From NCBI RefSeq assembly GCF_019112545.1, contig NW_025064885.1, positions 1,320,332-1,384,331 of the forward strand: a stretch of DNA of 64,000 nucleotides, written 5' to 3'. Under the pieces are notes generated by a model. The model saw nothing but the letters and a program-made list of their open reading frames with translations. It did not search any database and was not told the origin of the DNA. Positions 23,112 through 34,753 of this stretch are shown here, one piece after another (position 1 is the stretch's first letter; each line of letters begins with the position of its first letter). A program made the translations under genes and the position numbers. This DNA comes from Guyanagaster necrorhizus (lineage: Eukaryota > Basidiomycota > Agaricomycetes > Agaricales > Physalacriaceae).

Positions 23112-24783
23112 TTATATACTAGCCAGTACATCCTCCATCGCGGCGTTGTCCCTGTCTTTCCATACGCCTGTAAATTTGCCACTCCACTTTAATCCTTTAC
23201 CACCGCCCTTGACTCCCAACTTAACCTTCAAGATATCCCCCACCTCCTTCACCAATTTGTCGTCCGATCCAATAATCATCACAACAGTAGTACTCGAACT
23301 AGTCTGGGAAGAGGGTGACGATGAAAAGATGATAACAGACCGCTTTACCGCAAGAGTCTCCTTCAGGGCATCCAAAAATGTAGCACTGATCATCGACAGA
23401 AATCCAAGGGCATTACCGGAATCGTCAGTGCGATGGATGTGTTTTCTGAACACTTCATCTTCGGTAGAGCAGAGTTCTTGATATAAGTCTCGACTCAGGA
23501 AAGCTGCCACCTCGTTTTCGACGTCCTGAACACGTTTTTCTGCCCTCTTCCGTTCATCGACAACTTGATTCACACGTTCCGGGACCAACGGGGCACCGCA
23601 GCTTAGACTGGATGCAGCACTTGCGAGGAGTGTGTGTGTCGAGGATAAATATATGATGAGGCGCGGTCCGGAGAGAAAATATAACCGCGCAGAAGTAGTG
23701 GACGAGCGGGCTAGCGCGTCAGTATGAGGTAAAAGAAAAAGCTGGAGGTTGTTGATGCCCGGCAGATGGGTGCCACAACAACTAGCAGGTGTTAGCCAGG
23801 AATTTCATACATGTAACCTGTTACTTACGGGTTTCTATCAACACCCTCAATAACAACTATTCGTTTGACTCCTCCAGTGTAGTCATCAGGTAGACCTCTG
23901 CCTACCGCGCGTCCGCTCTCTATCTTGGGAACTTTGGTCTCTTTCCCTAGCTCTAATTCTTCAACTTCAATGTGGACGTTTCTTCCTTCGAATACTTGTC
24001 TATTAGCTTCATCCTGGATAGACTGAATCTCTTCAGCCGTCATGCCTCGAGGAACTTCGACGTAACAAGGGGCTGGATAGCTTGTCAAAGACCACGAGAG
24101 TGTAGGTAGATTCAGATAACTCTCCAGAAGGGCCGAAAGAAGATGTTGAGATGTATGCATTGACATCTGACATGGGTGTAAGACCGATTATATTATAAAC
24201 GATAATGAAGACTTGCATGGTCATATCTTCTATCATATCCAGCTCGATCAAGAGCGGCTGTGACTTTGTTTCCAGGTGAAAAGACAATCAAGGCAGCATC
24301 CAAGCTGCCATTCGGGACACGGACATAGTGAACGGCATGACCTCCGTGTCTTTTGGACTGAATGACGCTCCAGACTGCACCATCCAGAGTGGAGATGATT
24401 CCAGTATCCGTAGGCTGTCCTCCCCCTTCTGGAAATATTACAGTGTCATGCAAAACAACTTCCAGCATAGGATCATCTGGTAATGTCGGCGCAAGAACAG
24501 CCTTCTTGGTTTTCTTTCCTGCTTGTGGTAGCACTGGCTGCGATACAACGCAGTTTACAACTGTTGTCTCTATTTCTCGCAGTAGAGGGTCGCCTGGGCC
24601 AAGGAGGCAAATGAATCAATGGAGATTGCTCAGCGCGATACGAGGAGATAAAGTACGTTGACAAGCCAAAAGACCCACTGGGACAGGAACCCGGGGGTCT
24701 GTACTGACACGTAATGCTGGAGAAATAATCCTGTGATATTCAGGTGGTATCGTTGGCGGCAGAAGAAGAGCTGTAGCAGCCAT
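23112..24783 (-). CDS. AARSD1: AlaX-type alanyl-tRNA editing protein (AARSD1-like)
   Basis: A 503-residue homologue of the AlaRS editing domain, which hydrolyses Ser-tRNA(Ala) in trans. Minus strand exons 24783-24657, 24593-24217, 24166-23829, 23781-23112. It begins with a CQRDPLLREIET segment typical of AARSD1. The beta-barrel end has DTVIFPEGGGQPTDTG, and the zinc site is complete: HTSQH and CCGTH. The C-terminal part has a charged helix (ERVNQVVDERKRAEKRVQD) and a DHHA1-like region with GGGKGLKWSGKF. The intron after 24217 has a classic GC donor (GCAAGT) and is needed to rejoin YDH to MSMHTSQH. The frame extends upstream only to a GTG, so the ATG at 24783 is the start. Confidence 0.92.
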
Positions 24784-24876
24784 TGTATCAAATGGGGAGA
24801 AGGAAAGAAGCCGTGGGAAACTTCTGACGAGCCTCGCTGCCACGATGGACACCTGGTTATCCCCCCTACTTGTTGA

Positions 24877-26865
24877 ATGGCCTACAATGACTACAATTCT
24901 CCTCTAGAGGATGGTGAAGAGCAGCTATCGCTACTATCGCATCACTCAGGTGAGTCCTAACTTATCGAGATACGATCCTTGAGTATTGACTTCCAATTGC
25001 CTCAATACAGACGATGCTCTTATCGTGGATCCGTGCGACCCCGACGTAGAATTTGGTGGAAAAGAAACCCGGCAGGCGCTGGAAAGAAACCTCCTACGCA
25101 AGGTCGATAGACGAATGTCGATTCTGGTGCTGATATACGTCCTCAATTGTATTCTTCTATCTGATTTCACAGCTTCGTAAAATCCTGACTCTTTCTTTCA
25201 GTCATTGACCGAAACAATGCATCGTAATAATCCCGGCATGAATTCTAGGGCGGTATCTCATTGAGCATCCTTGCAGCGCTGCAAGGCTTCGGGGATTCGA
25301 AGAGGATCTCAACCTCAGAGGCACACAGTTTGCGAGCATCTTATCTGTGTTATACATTGGATATATCATCATGCAAATACCTTCGTGTGTCTCCCTGCTA
25401 AACGATCCGCGTTCAACCACTCATGACACCCAGAAATATGTTTCTTGACTACATCGGAAAGCCCTCTTTATACTTGCCTACATGCATGATAATATGGGGT
25501 GGGATATCAGTCATGACAGGATTCACAACCAAGCACGTCCTCCAGCCAGCTCTCTTCTACAAAACTAATTATCCGCAGCTTTTTGGGGGCCATTTGCACG
25601 CGATTCTTTCTCGGCTTCGTGGAAGCCGCTTTCTTTCCCGGTGCTTTAGTTAGTCCTCAATTATTTAACCGCTCGGTTCAGTGTTGAAGGCTCCGGTAGT
25701 TTCTCATCTCAAAATGGTACAAACGCACCGAGCTCTCACAAAGAACTGCCCTACTTGCATGTGGAAGTCTTGTGAGCAACGCTTTTGGCTCCTTGATTGC
25801 CTCCGCTATTCTTGACAGCATGGAAGGTCGGTTAGGCTACGCTGCATGGAGGTTGGAGAACTTTCTTTTCCTGCCTTTGTTCTACTCTGATTTCTCGTGC
25901 AGATGGCTTTTCTTCATTGAGGGTAGCCTAACCGTAATTGTGGCTATATGCGCTATATTTATACTTCCGGACTTTCCTGAAACATCATTCGGTTGGTTGA
26001 CTCCTGCTGAACAGGCCTTAGCACAAAGACGAATGCAAGAAGACCACGGGTCGGTCGAAGATGAAAAGAAACCTGTCAGTGGACTTCAACTCGCGCTGAC
26101 GGACGGAAAAGTGTGGTGGCTAGCCATTGCTCTCATCGCCTTCAATGTATCTCTGAGCTTCAATGTATTCTTTCCGACCCTTATGTCAACTCTGGGATAT
26201 TCCACCACGATAACTTTACTGCTTTGTGTGCCACCTTGGGTTTTTGCTACCGTAGTTGCAGTTTGTGTGTCCAAGTACGCAGATGTTGTTCTCAATGCGT
26301 CCTTATGGTGCTGATTCTATTCTCCAGACACTCGGATTACACTGCCGAACGGTTCTGGCACCTATCGGGCTCTTTCTTGGTTGGCATTTTTGGATTCCTT
26401 TTGGCCATGTCAACCATGAACGTTGCGGCGAGATATGTATCCCTGTACGTCGCTTGGACTGTTGATTTGCTCTTCCACAACTTTCTTCTTCAGATTTTTC
26501 CAAGCTCAGTCGTATGCGGGGTTCATTTGTTTTCTTGCCTGGGCCAGTGGATCTGTGGCTAGGCCACCAGCCAAGCGGGCTGTGGCTCTCGCATTGATCA
26601 ATACTGTATCGTCTTTGGGAAATGTGCTTGGATCGTAAGTGCTGCCTCTTGAATTTTTATACAAGTGTCACCATGAAATAGTTACTTGTGGCCGAAGTCA
26701 TGGGAACCGACTTATTCGAAATCGTTTACCGTCTGTATCTTGACGAGCGGTTCAGGATTAACGATGTGCTGGTTATTCAAACGACACTTGGCAGCGCTGA
26801 ATGCTTGCGAAGAGAAACGGGAAGTAGAGATAGGATCTAAGAGAGGATACAGATACCTATTGTAG
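24877..26865 (+). CDS. MFS transporter, Dal5/allantoate permease type (copy 2)
   Basis: A 491-residue transporter of the same group as copy 1. Eleven exons: 24877-24949, 25011-25148, 25202-25223, 25277-25384, 25434-25532, 25579-25648, 25700-25851, 25903-26274, 26328-26444, 26494-26634, 26682-26865. Landmarks: VDRRMSILVLIYVLN, IDRNNASAARLRGFEEDL, MFLDYIGKPSLYLP, RFFLGFVEAAFFPGALF, WYKRTE, LFFIEGSLTVI, CVPPWVFATVV and FFQAQSYAGFICF. The N-terminus has 20-odd acidic residues. The intron after 25532 appears to use a GC donor; without it the frame is lost. Exons of 108, 117 and 141 nt match those of copy 1 exactly. The start codon is only 93 bp from that of AARSD1. Confidence 0.83.
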
Positions 26866-27021
26866 TACGTACCTTGGTGCACAGTATTGGAGGGCCGAAC
26901 GGCGAAATATCGGTATCACCTTGGTATATGATATCATTTTTAGACAACGGTGGTCACGATCGCGCGACGACATTATTTGGCTTTACGATGTCATTCGGGT
27001 TTCTCATCTTCTCCTCGAACC

Positions 27022-30000
27022 ATGAGTACAGTTATCCGCCACTTGAAAAACTGGTCATTTACTCAAATTGGGGGCGGCGAAGGTACAAAAGATGATGAAT
27101 GGCTGCAAGCAACTCAATTTCCGACTACCATTCATGTTGAACTCTTGAAATACAAGAGGATATCTGATCCAGTACGATTCTTTATATTGAGCTTGTGTTA
27201 TCTGATCCTTTCTTTCAAGTTCATCGGCCTGCATGAGTGGGATGTACAGTGTAGGCATGAACACTCGGTACTGAAATCGTGTCGTTGATACCGCTTCAAG
27301 GGATTGGCGAGAGCTCATGGTCCTTCAAGGCCGTCTTTGAAGTGACTGAAGACGAACTTATAGCGCCTAACGCTGACCTTGTGTTTGATGGCCTGGACAC
27401 TTTTGCCAGCGTGTCTTTGGTAGCACTCATTATTTTCCTACTGGTTTGCATGCATACTGAACAGTCTTAATTGCTTCAAGAACGAGAAAAAGATCCTATC
27501 GTGAGCACAATGTTTTGAAACCATTCTTATAACTCCTTATGAATGAATTCAGCGCCGAGAATCAGTTTACCGCATACAGAGCGCCTGTGAAGTCTCTTCT
27601 GAAAGTAGGCACTAATGCCTTGGTCCTTGACTTCGAAAGCGCCTTCTGCAAGGTCCGTCCGACTCAATCTCGAGTCACCGGATACAATTACTCAGTTAAG
27701 CTTCTTCATCCCAGGGAAGAGAAATCGAGGGGCAACACGAAAAACTCAACCTGTGGAATGGTGACTCTAGTCGTCTTCATGTTCGCAAAGCCCAATACAA
27801 GTCAGTTCAGTTTGATATTTATTTCATCACTGTGCTGAGATATGGTCATTTCTCAGTTACGGGTGGGACTGGGGTACGTTCTTCGAGCGATAACTCAAAA
27901 CGAGGTCATTTGACACCATTTATGAAGGCCCGACTCTCATGACCGTCGGACCATGGAAGCCCGTTTATCTCCAGACGTACCAAAGTCGAATAACTGATCT
28001 GGACGTCAGGACGCGTGTTTCAGAATCCTTAAGTGTCGACCTTTCCGCTAGCTTTACCTTGTCAGAGAATGTGCCGGGTTTTGCGTCGTTTGTCCTCAAG
28101 GCACCCGATGGTTCCATTTCAATATCCTCAAACAAGATACCCACCAACACCGGCCGGGGTACCGTATCATTTCAGTTCGAGCCAGGAATCCTGGAGTTAT
28201 GGTATCCCATAAGATACGGAAGACAGACGTTGTACACTGCCGAGGTCGAAATCACTGATTTGGGGGGAAATATTCTTGACCGAAGGGCACAGAAGATTGC
28301 TTGTCGACGCGTTAGAGTGATACAAGACCCATTGGCTGATCAAGAAGGTAGAACCTTCTTGTTCGAAATTAACAACATCCGCATTTTCTGTGGAGGTAAG
28401 TAGGTAGACACTGCAGTAAGAGAGTTGTCTCCGATCTTTTCTTTCTCCTTCTTGCAAAGGGTCGAACTGGATTCCGGCCGATTCTTTCTTAACAACGTGA
28501 GTAAACTTCTTGACAGAGGAGATGATAGTAGGACTCAAGTTTCTTCAGTATGACGCCTGAGAGATACAGAGCTTGGCTGCAACTTTTGGTCGATGGTAAT
28601 CAGAACATGATTCGCGTTTGGGGAGGAGGCATCTACGAACACGACTCGTTTTATGACACATGCGATGGTATGTTATACTGGCATTTTTTTGGTGTTTTTT
28701 TTTTCTGACGCCGTGCGGTAGAATTCGGAAGTAAGTCGAAATCCGCTAATCTTGGATACGCCTCAGAAGCTAATCTTACTGGGTGTCAGTCCTTGTTTGG
28801 CAAGACTTCATGTTTGGTTGCGGTCAGGTATGAATTTTGAATTAATTATCCACCTAAGCTCACAACATCATCACATATAGTACCCTGCGTACGATTCTTT
28901 CCTTGAGTCTGTAGAGGAGGAAGCAGTACAGAATGTAAAGAGGCTTCGTCACCATCCTTCCATTGTTATTTTCGGTCTGTTTGGTTGCTTTCTTTATCTT
29001 ATGCCGTCTGACTTCCATCATCTATCAGCTGGAAACAATGAGGGTTCGCTTCCATCTTCATCTTCTTGCTATTATCTGAATCGGCAAAAAGATTACCAGA
29101 TTGCAGAATCTCTCAATTTAGAGCTGGATTACTCGGACGAGGAATCTGACTTCCGAAAGACAAACTTTCCTGCGCGCCATATTTATGAGCGTGTATTGCC
29201 TTCCATTGTGCAACAGTTCTCTGACGTATACTACCATCGATCATCGCCGTATAGTGGGTTTGGTAAGGATACTGGAGACCAGAAGTATGGGGATCTCCAT
29301 CAGTGTATGTTTCCTCGGCGTTCGTTTCTGTGTATTGTCGACACGCTGGTTCGTAGGGAACGTCTGGCACGGATCACAAGAGCCATGGCACAACTGGGAC
29401 ATCCTTGCCGGCCGCTTCGTATCAGAATTTGGCATGTACGTCTCATGTCGTTCGGTCACTAGGGACTACGGTCTTAATGTCTTTTATTGCAGGGAAGGTT
29501 ACCCCGACCTTCGTACGGTTGACTATTGGCTTGGTGGTGACAAATCGCAACGCTACCCACAATCCAGGTGGATAATTGTGTTATGTTATGTCCTGGCTAG
29601 CTCCTCACGGACTGTGTAGAGTCAATAGCAATCATAACAAGGCGGCAGGATTTGAAAGACGGCTGGAGGTAAGGACCGGTGTAAGGGAGCAATAGGAAGC
29701 CCAGTTTTTGACCTAGTCGGCAGCTATACTTGGTTGAAAACTTTAAACATTCATTTGAAATGGAAAGGTAAGCTATCCAGCTGCACAATTCATAATCCCG
29801 ACCTACAACCACAGCTATGTATACTATACACAAGTGATGCAGGCCGAAACGCTCGCATCAGCATATCGACTCTGGAGGAGAAATTGGCGTGGTAAGGGAA
29901 GGGAATATACTTCGGGCGCTCTCGTGTGGCAGGTCAGTTCTCGAAGTTCGTTCCAAGCCTGTTCTGTTTGTTCAACTGAATCTATAGATTAATGACTGTT

Positions 30001-30735
30001 GGCCAACAACTTCGTGGGCCATCGTGGATTACTTCCTCAGACCCAAGCCAGCATACTTTACGGTTGCTCGAGAACTGCGGCCTTACACCGTTGGGATGAC
30101 CCGTAAGGAAAAAGAAACGTACCCAGACTATCGGTCAGCTGCCAAGTTTACAATCGATACCATCCTGGAGATCTGGGGTACAAACAGTACACTTTTTGAA
30201 AAGAAGGCGACCCTCGATGTAACTTCCTTTGATTTGCATTCTGAGTGGACCCATCATTGGGCCAAGGAGGTGGTATTGGCGCCGAATTCAAGCACCGAGC
30301 TATTCCAAGGAGAGGTGCCGGGTGTACACACTAGGAAAAAGTGGAGCGAAGTGCCCAGGGTTATCATCGTATCGGCTCGTCTGCTGGACAAGGTAGGAGA
30401 AATCATGGCAAGATACTCGAACTGGTGTGTGATCTTCATTAATGTGGAAATAGAGCTCTGTTTGATATCAGTTCAGGCCGGAACCATTCAAGTTCATTGA
30501 TTTCCCGGCGCTTGAGGATGTTGGCTTGAAAGCCGAGATTGCCCAAGACGGTGAAACGATCACACTATCGACGAAGAAGCCCGTGAAGGGAATAGTACTC
30601 GACATCGATGATGAGTATGTGAAATTTAGTGACCAAGCCATCGATCTTGTGCCTGGAGATCCACAGGTGGTGCGGGCAGTGGGGCTGAAAGGTCGCGCGG
30701 TGAAGGCGAGATTCTTGGGAGACAGTTCGGCGTGA
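27022..30735 (+). CDS. Beta-mannosidase, glycoside hydrolase family 2 (type B)
   Basis: An 858-residue GH2 exo-beta-mannosidase removing terminal beta-1,4-mannose from manno-oligosaccharides. Exons: 27022-27171, 27220-27250, 27301-27419, 27481-27500, 27553-27652, 27715-27800, 27857-27873, 27928-28395, 28460-28496, 28549-28667, 28722-28730, 28790-28827, 28881-28974, 29029-29043, 29092-29304, 29357-29435, 29493-29567, 29620-29668, 29724-29767, 29815-29932, 29988-30424, 30477-30735. It has no signal peptide, like intracellular fungal type B enzymes. Landmarks: [28 protein letters not shown], acid/base Glu in [17 protein letters not shown], and the nucleophile Glu in [27 protein letters not shown] follows. 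Every one of the 21 introns is GT-AG and in frame. Confidence 0.93.
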
Positions 30736-30979
30736 ATGAATGTGAATTTGTACGATCTGTAACAGTAGGATTTTTAAAGGAATTGAAAAGGATGCTATGG
30801 TACGGGTTCTTAACTTACAGGTACGAAGAATATACGATGGAAAGGGAACATAAGCTGTAGTCATAAGAGTAAAAGGTCTAGTAGTCCTTTGTAGCCATGA
30901 GAAAGACATAAAGTACATGCCATACTTGGAGAAAGCCATCCATATTGAATAGCACGGGGGTAGCTCGAGGAGGAAGCGT

Positions 30980-31778
30980 CTACATTACAACGCAGCGACT
31001 GGCCGGCGGCTCGCCTTGCTTAGTCGGCGAATGTTTTTCGACCTCCCCCAAACAGAGATCAAAGACTTTACCTGCGAGACGTTGAGTAAAAGCAACGACG
31101 AATGTACAGGTGCGACACTTGCCAACATTAATATTATCCTTTGCACTAGTCTCAACCCAGACTGCATTGTTTGCCTGCGCAAGCCGCTCCCCATCCTCGG
31201 TGGGCACCTGCCTGAAGATGAAGTACGTTTGTGTCATTACTTGGCTCGTTGCGGAGCACTCACCGCACTCACCTCATCGTCAGGTCACCCTTGGAGCCCA
31301 CAACCACGCACGGAATCTCAGTCACCCCACAAAAGTCAACGATTTTATCATACAGAACCTGGATCATGTCGAAGGAGCTCCGCGATGTGACAGAGTATAC
31401 GAGAACATAGCCATGAATTCCTATTGCGTGTTTCGAGTTGAGGATAGAATACTCGTCCTAGACAAAGGCAGAGGTGAGTTGGTAGGTGCGCTAGCATGAT
31501 CCGACGGTCATCGCACCTGTCCCGCAGTGTCGATGACCTCGCAGTCGTACTCCGTGCCCTTGAAACTGACACTCTTAGCAAAGGTGCTCTCGATGGTAGG
31601 GTAATAGTTTTCAACGAAACGATTTTCCACGAATTGTATAATGAGGGAAGATTTCCCTATCGTATGAGCGTGAGCGGGTGAGACTCTGGTCGTGTGCGTC
31701 GAACAGGAACAGCTCACCTACTGAACGAGCACCGAGGACAGCGATCTTGCGCTTCTTGAGATTCTCAGCGGGAGGCAT
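30980..31778 (-). CDS. RHB1: Rheb-type small GTPase
   Basis: A 188-residue Ras-superfamily GTPase of the Rheb group, the upstream activator of TOR complex 1 at endomembranes. Minus strand exons 31778-31718, 31656-31517, 31457-31273, 31211-31123, 31071-30980. P-loop GARSVGKSSLI has the Rheb-type Arg. Switch I has YYPTIESTF, switch II DTAGQDEYSI, and G5 is ETSAK. The C-terminal CVVM is a farnesylation CaaX box. G4 reads GSKGDL instead of the usual NKxD, a notable departure. The last intron needs a GC donor (GCAAGT) to give NVGKVFDLC. Convergent with the beta-mannosidase (244 bp between stops). Confidence 0.92.
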
Positions 31779-32147
31779 GGATGGTGAAAAGGAGAGAAAT
31801 AAAGGAAAGGCAGCAGGGATGTGAACGGGGAAAGAAGAAAAGCCCCTTTATTATTATATTATTATTTGTCCGGGAGAGCAGAAGAAGAATTACGATCTGT
31901 AACACATCCCATTTAGGCAACACCTAGCCAGGCCCAATATAATCCAATTTCCTATCCTCCAGCCAATACCGGCCTTTACATATAATATCCGACTGCTAAC
32001 GCCACCCCAGGCCATCGTAAGAGTAAAGTAACGTAACCTGCAGCACGACCAGCGCATCACCTCCTTGACATTTTTAAACCTAACCCGTCCACTTGTTCAG
32101 AACGACAGGATGCCAAACATCTCGCCCTCCCTCAGCTGCGGAAAATT
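31779..32147. other. Intergenic: Rheb promoter and 3' end of the F-box-like gene
   Basis: AT-rich with a TTATTATTATATTATTATT tract at about 31850. No gene seen. Confidence 0.4.
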
Positions 32148-33699
32148 TCAATAAGCAGCAACGTGCACGTAGAGGGACGCATAGGGACGCACCACCATGA
32201 CGACAGAGTCGTCGGTTAGCATCAGATCTGTGACATTCTCCCGGATGCTCGTGGGCAGGTCCCTGGACACAACACGATAAGGCTGCTTCACGCTCGAGTT
32301 GATATATCCGTCGCCATCCTTGAGAAACTTCTCATTTACCCGAACAGCAGGCGTCTCCGCGCCTATGATCTCGTAATTGCTCATCGTCGCTCGTCCTTCC
32401 TCAAGATCCTTTCGGATCGCATACTGATTGAAATCGAGTATTCTGGCCCTGATAAGCGTGCCGTCGATTTCGTGGGTGATAGCCCTCATCCCGTGCACGA
32501 CGGAAATCCACACATCCGAGAACAACGACGTGGTTACCTCCGTATGGTGTGCCCATTCAGAGTGTGGTATTATGATTCGATCCGAATCCGTACCTGCGAG
32601 GCTTCCCCTTACCATGGCCATCAAGGACGACAGTGGGACAAAGGTGGAATAATACTCTGTTTCCGTGTCATTGACATAAGCGTTGTAGCCAATGACCAAA
32701 AGCCTGTCGTCGTGGCACGTCGTAAAAAGTCCATCACTTTGATTCGGCTTTGCGGGCGGAGGGTCGGAGAAAAGGCGAATTTCAACGTCCACACCATCTT
32801 TCGGAAGTGGGAAGGCGAGGGCACACAGAAATGCTATGGTTTCCAGGTTGTCATTTGCAACGTAATCTTCTCCATCGAGATGATACATTTTCAGATTCGG
32901 AGTAGGTTCTCCATCTATTTGCAGAGACCCTATCATTAAGATGTCTTCCGTCAGGAGGATGAAGGTTTGCAATTCCAACATTGTCCCAGTAACGTGCTAA
33001 AGAGTAATGAGCTTAAAAGCATTCTTTAGCTCTCTGTTGAAAGAGGTGGAATAACCTTCTTGATGCAACCGGTTTTCCAGTTCCATATTACAAGGTTGGA
33101 AATATCGCCTTCAACCGCAGTGAAGAGAACACCGAGTAGATCGCCAAATATGCGGATATCATGCAAAATCTCGGAGTCCTTCTCCAGTTTCACGATCTCC
33201 AAAACATGCCGATGCGCTAGTGGATGTTTGTCGCCAGTCGACATTGTCAATATGTGTACAGGGAATAGGCAGTCGTTCCTTGTGTAATATAATCACAAGA
33301 AGAACCAGCAACATACTGCGCACGTTTGGTCTGCAAGACCACCAGTAGATCTTGGGATCGATCCATAGAGAAATCCTCTACCTCGACCCCAATTTTCGCG
33401 CTTGCAACGGTCCAGCATTTTTCATGGACTCCACGCAAAGCCGAGGGTACTTGATTAAAAGTAAAGCCAACTTGAGGGACGTGAATGGCAAAAACATTGC
33501 CTATGAGTTCCCATGCATTCCCAGCACGTGGAAACAGCAACAGCTCAGAATATTTAAAATTCTGCCAAGCACTGTGATGCTTCTGAACTTTTTCAAACAG
33601 TTCTTACGACGAATGGCCACTGTTATTATCCTCAAGACCATTAAAGCCGAGATGTATCTTGTATTTGAGTGATGCTGAGTTGTCTATGATTTCGAGGGC
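32148..33699 (-). pseudogene. F-box-like protein gene with in-frame stop and no F-box exon
   Basis: Minus-strand homologue of the large agaricomycete F-box protein family (substrate adaptors of SCF ligases). Exons 33699-33317, 33278-33056, 32996-32148 can be joined in frame. They carry the family's ordered segments: a YKIHLGFNGLEDN region, AWQNFKY, AWELIGNVFA, VEVEDFSMDRSQDLLVV, TGDKHPLAH and a C-terminal VSRDLPTSIREN. Two breaks are visible. A TAA at 33604-33606 sits in frame inside the conserved first segment, with both flanks still aligned. No leucine-rich F-box motif is found before 33699, where the divergent Spo12 gene begins 300 bp away. A 51-nt intron starting GTCTTG could skip the stop but would delete conserved residues. 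The 33279-33316 intron is only 38 nt. Confidence 0.65.
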
Positions 33700-34004
33700 C
33701 TTGCAGCAAATCTTTCACTAACCAGTCAAATAAGAGTAGTGATCATTGTAAGGGAGATACTTGTCTGCATCTTATAAGTGTTCTAAAGTGAAGAATATAG
33801 AATATAGACAGTAGAACCTCTGGAGGGAGAAACAAGAAAGACTTTTCCATGTATCGATGGTGATGGGCGGAGAGCCGCTGAAATAACGGCCACGTGATGT
33901 TGGAAAGACTTTTTCGGGGCGTGTTCGAACTTGGCTATTCCCACCGCCTCTTTCTCTGCAACCACCATCCCGTTTCCTTGCTTGCATTGCTGCCGTTGTT
34001 CACC

Positions 34005-34498
34005 ATGTCTTCCACATCGATGCCCAATGACTCTCCTGATGCCACTCCTATTCAGCCTCTCCACAACCCTTCGCAAGCCGCTCACGTCGTCATGCCACAA
34101 GCTCCGTTAGGCAACGTCGTGAACCAGGCGCCAGGAATGGGTGCAAGGGCATTGTTGGCAAAGAAAATGGCAAAGAGCTTGTGAGCAGTGCTGGTTGCTT
34201 GATAGATTAGCTGTGACTGACCTATCGTAGAAAGCCCAACTTTGTTTCTCCAACAGACAACATGATGACGCCCTGCAGCCAGAAACTGTCCGACGCCAAG
34301 AAGAAGCACTTCACCAAGTATGTTTATCTCTGCTTTGGCTATTTTTCAACCTTACAATCTGATTCCAGGGGGGCCAAACCCGTTCAATTATTCGTTCAAA
34401 AGGAAGGGAGCGCGAGTGATGGTGAAGCCGACGACACTGATATCAAGGAGCAGGCTAAGATGACCGTGGATGTTGACGAAGACGAGAATCCGTTTTAG
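34005..34498 (+). CDS. SPO12: Spo12-like protein
   Basis: A 130-residue protein with the Spo12 motif; in yeast Spo12 acts in the FEAR network releasing Cdc14 at anaphase, in the nucleus and nucleolus. Exons 34005-34180, 34231-34317, 34369-34498; introns 50 and 51 nt. The signature FVSPTDNMMTPCSQKLS plus KKKHFTK spans the second exon; its Thr-Pro and Ser-Pro sites are expected phosphosites. The N-terminus is Pro-rich. The C-terminus is acidic (VDVDEDENPF). Outside the motif there is no recognisable domain, as is usual for the family. Confidence 0.8.
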
Positions 34499-34753
34499 AT
34501 TTGACCTCACCACCACATTTTATCATCTTCATGGCAGGCTGGTCCCATTCCTGGTCATATCTGGGGCGCACTTGTACGATATAATTACAAGCATATCATC
34601 ATTGTTGTCTAGCATGCATCTTATTTTTTGTCGCTGTCTGTACTATCAATGTGACAACTCGGAATTTCTAATACACGTGATTTAGCTGACGCGTGCTTTC
34701 CTCACTTCCAACCTTTTCCCTCTCGTCCCATTTCTGTTCCAGTGCGGTCGAAT
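34499..34753. other. Intergenic
   Basis: Holds the Spo12 3' end and the promoter of the second RING gene. No gene seen. Confidence 0.35.

Noticed and set aside
23784..23828. Possible extra exon between the last two AARSD1 exons
   Set aside because: The 47-nt GT-AG intron joins DRNP to CCGTH in frame, so none is needed.
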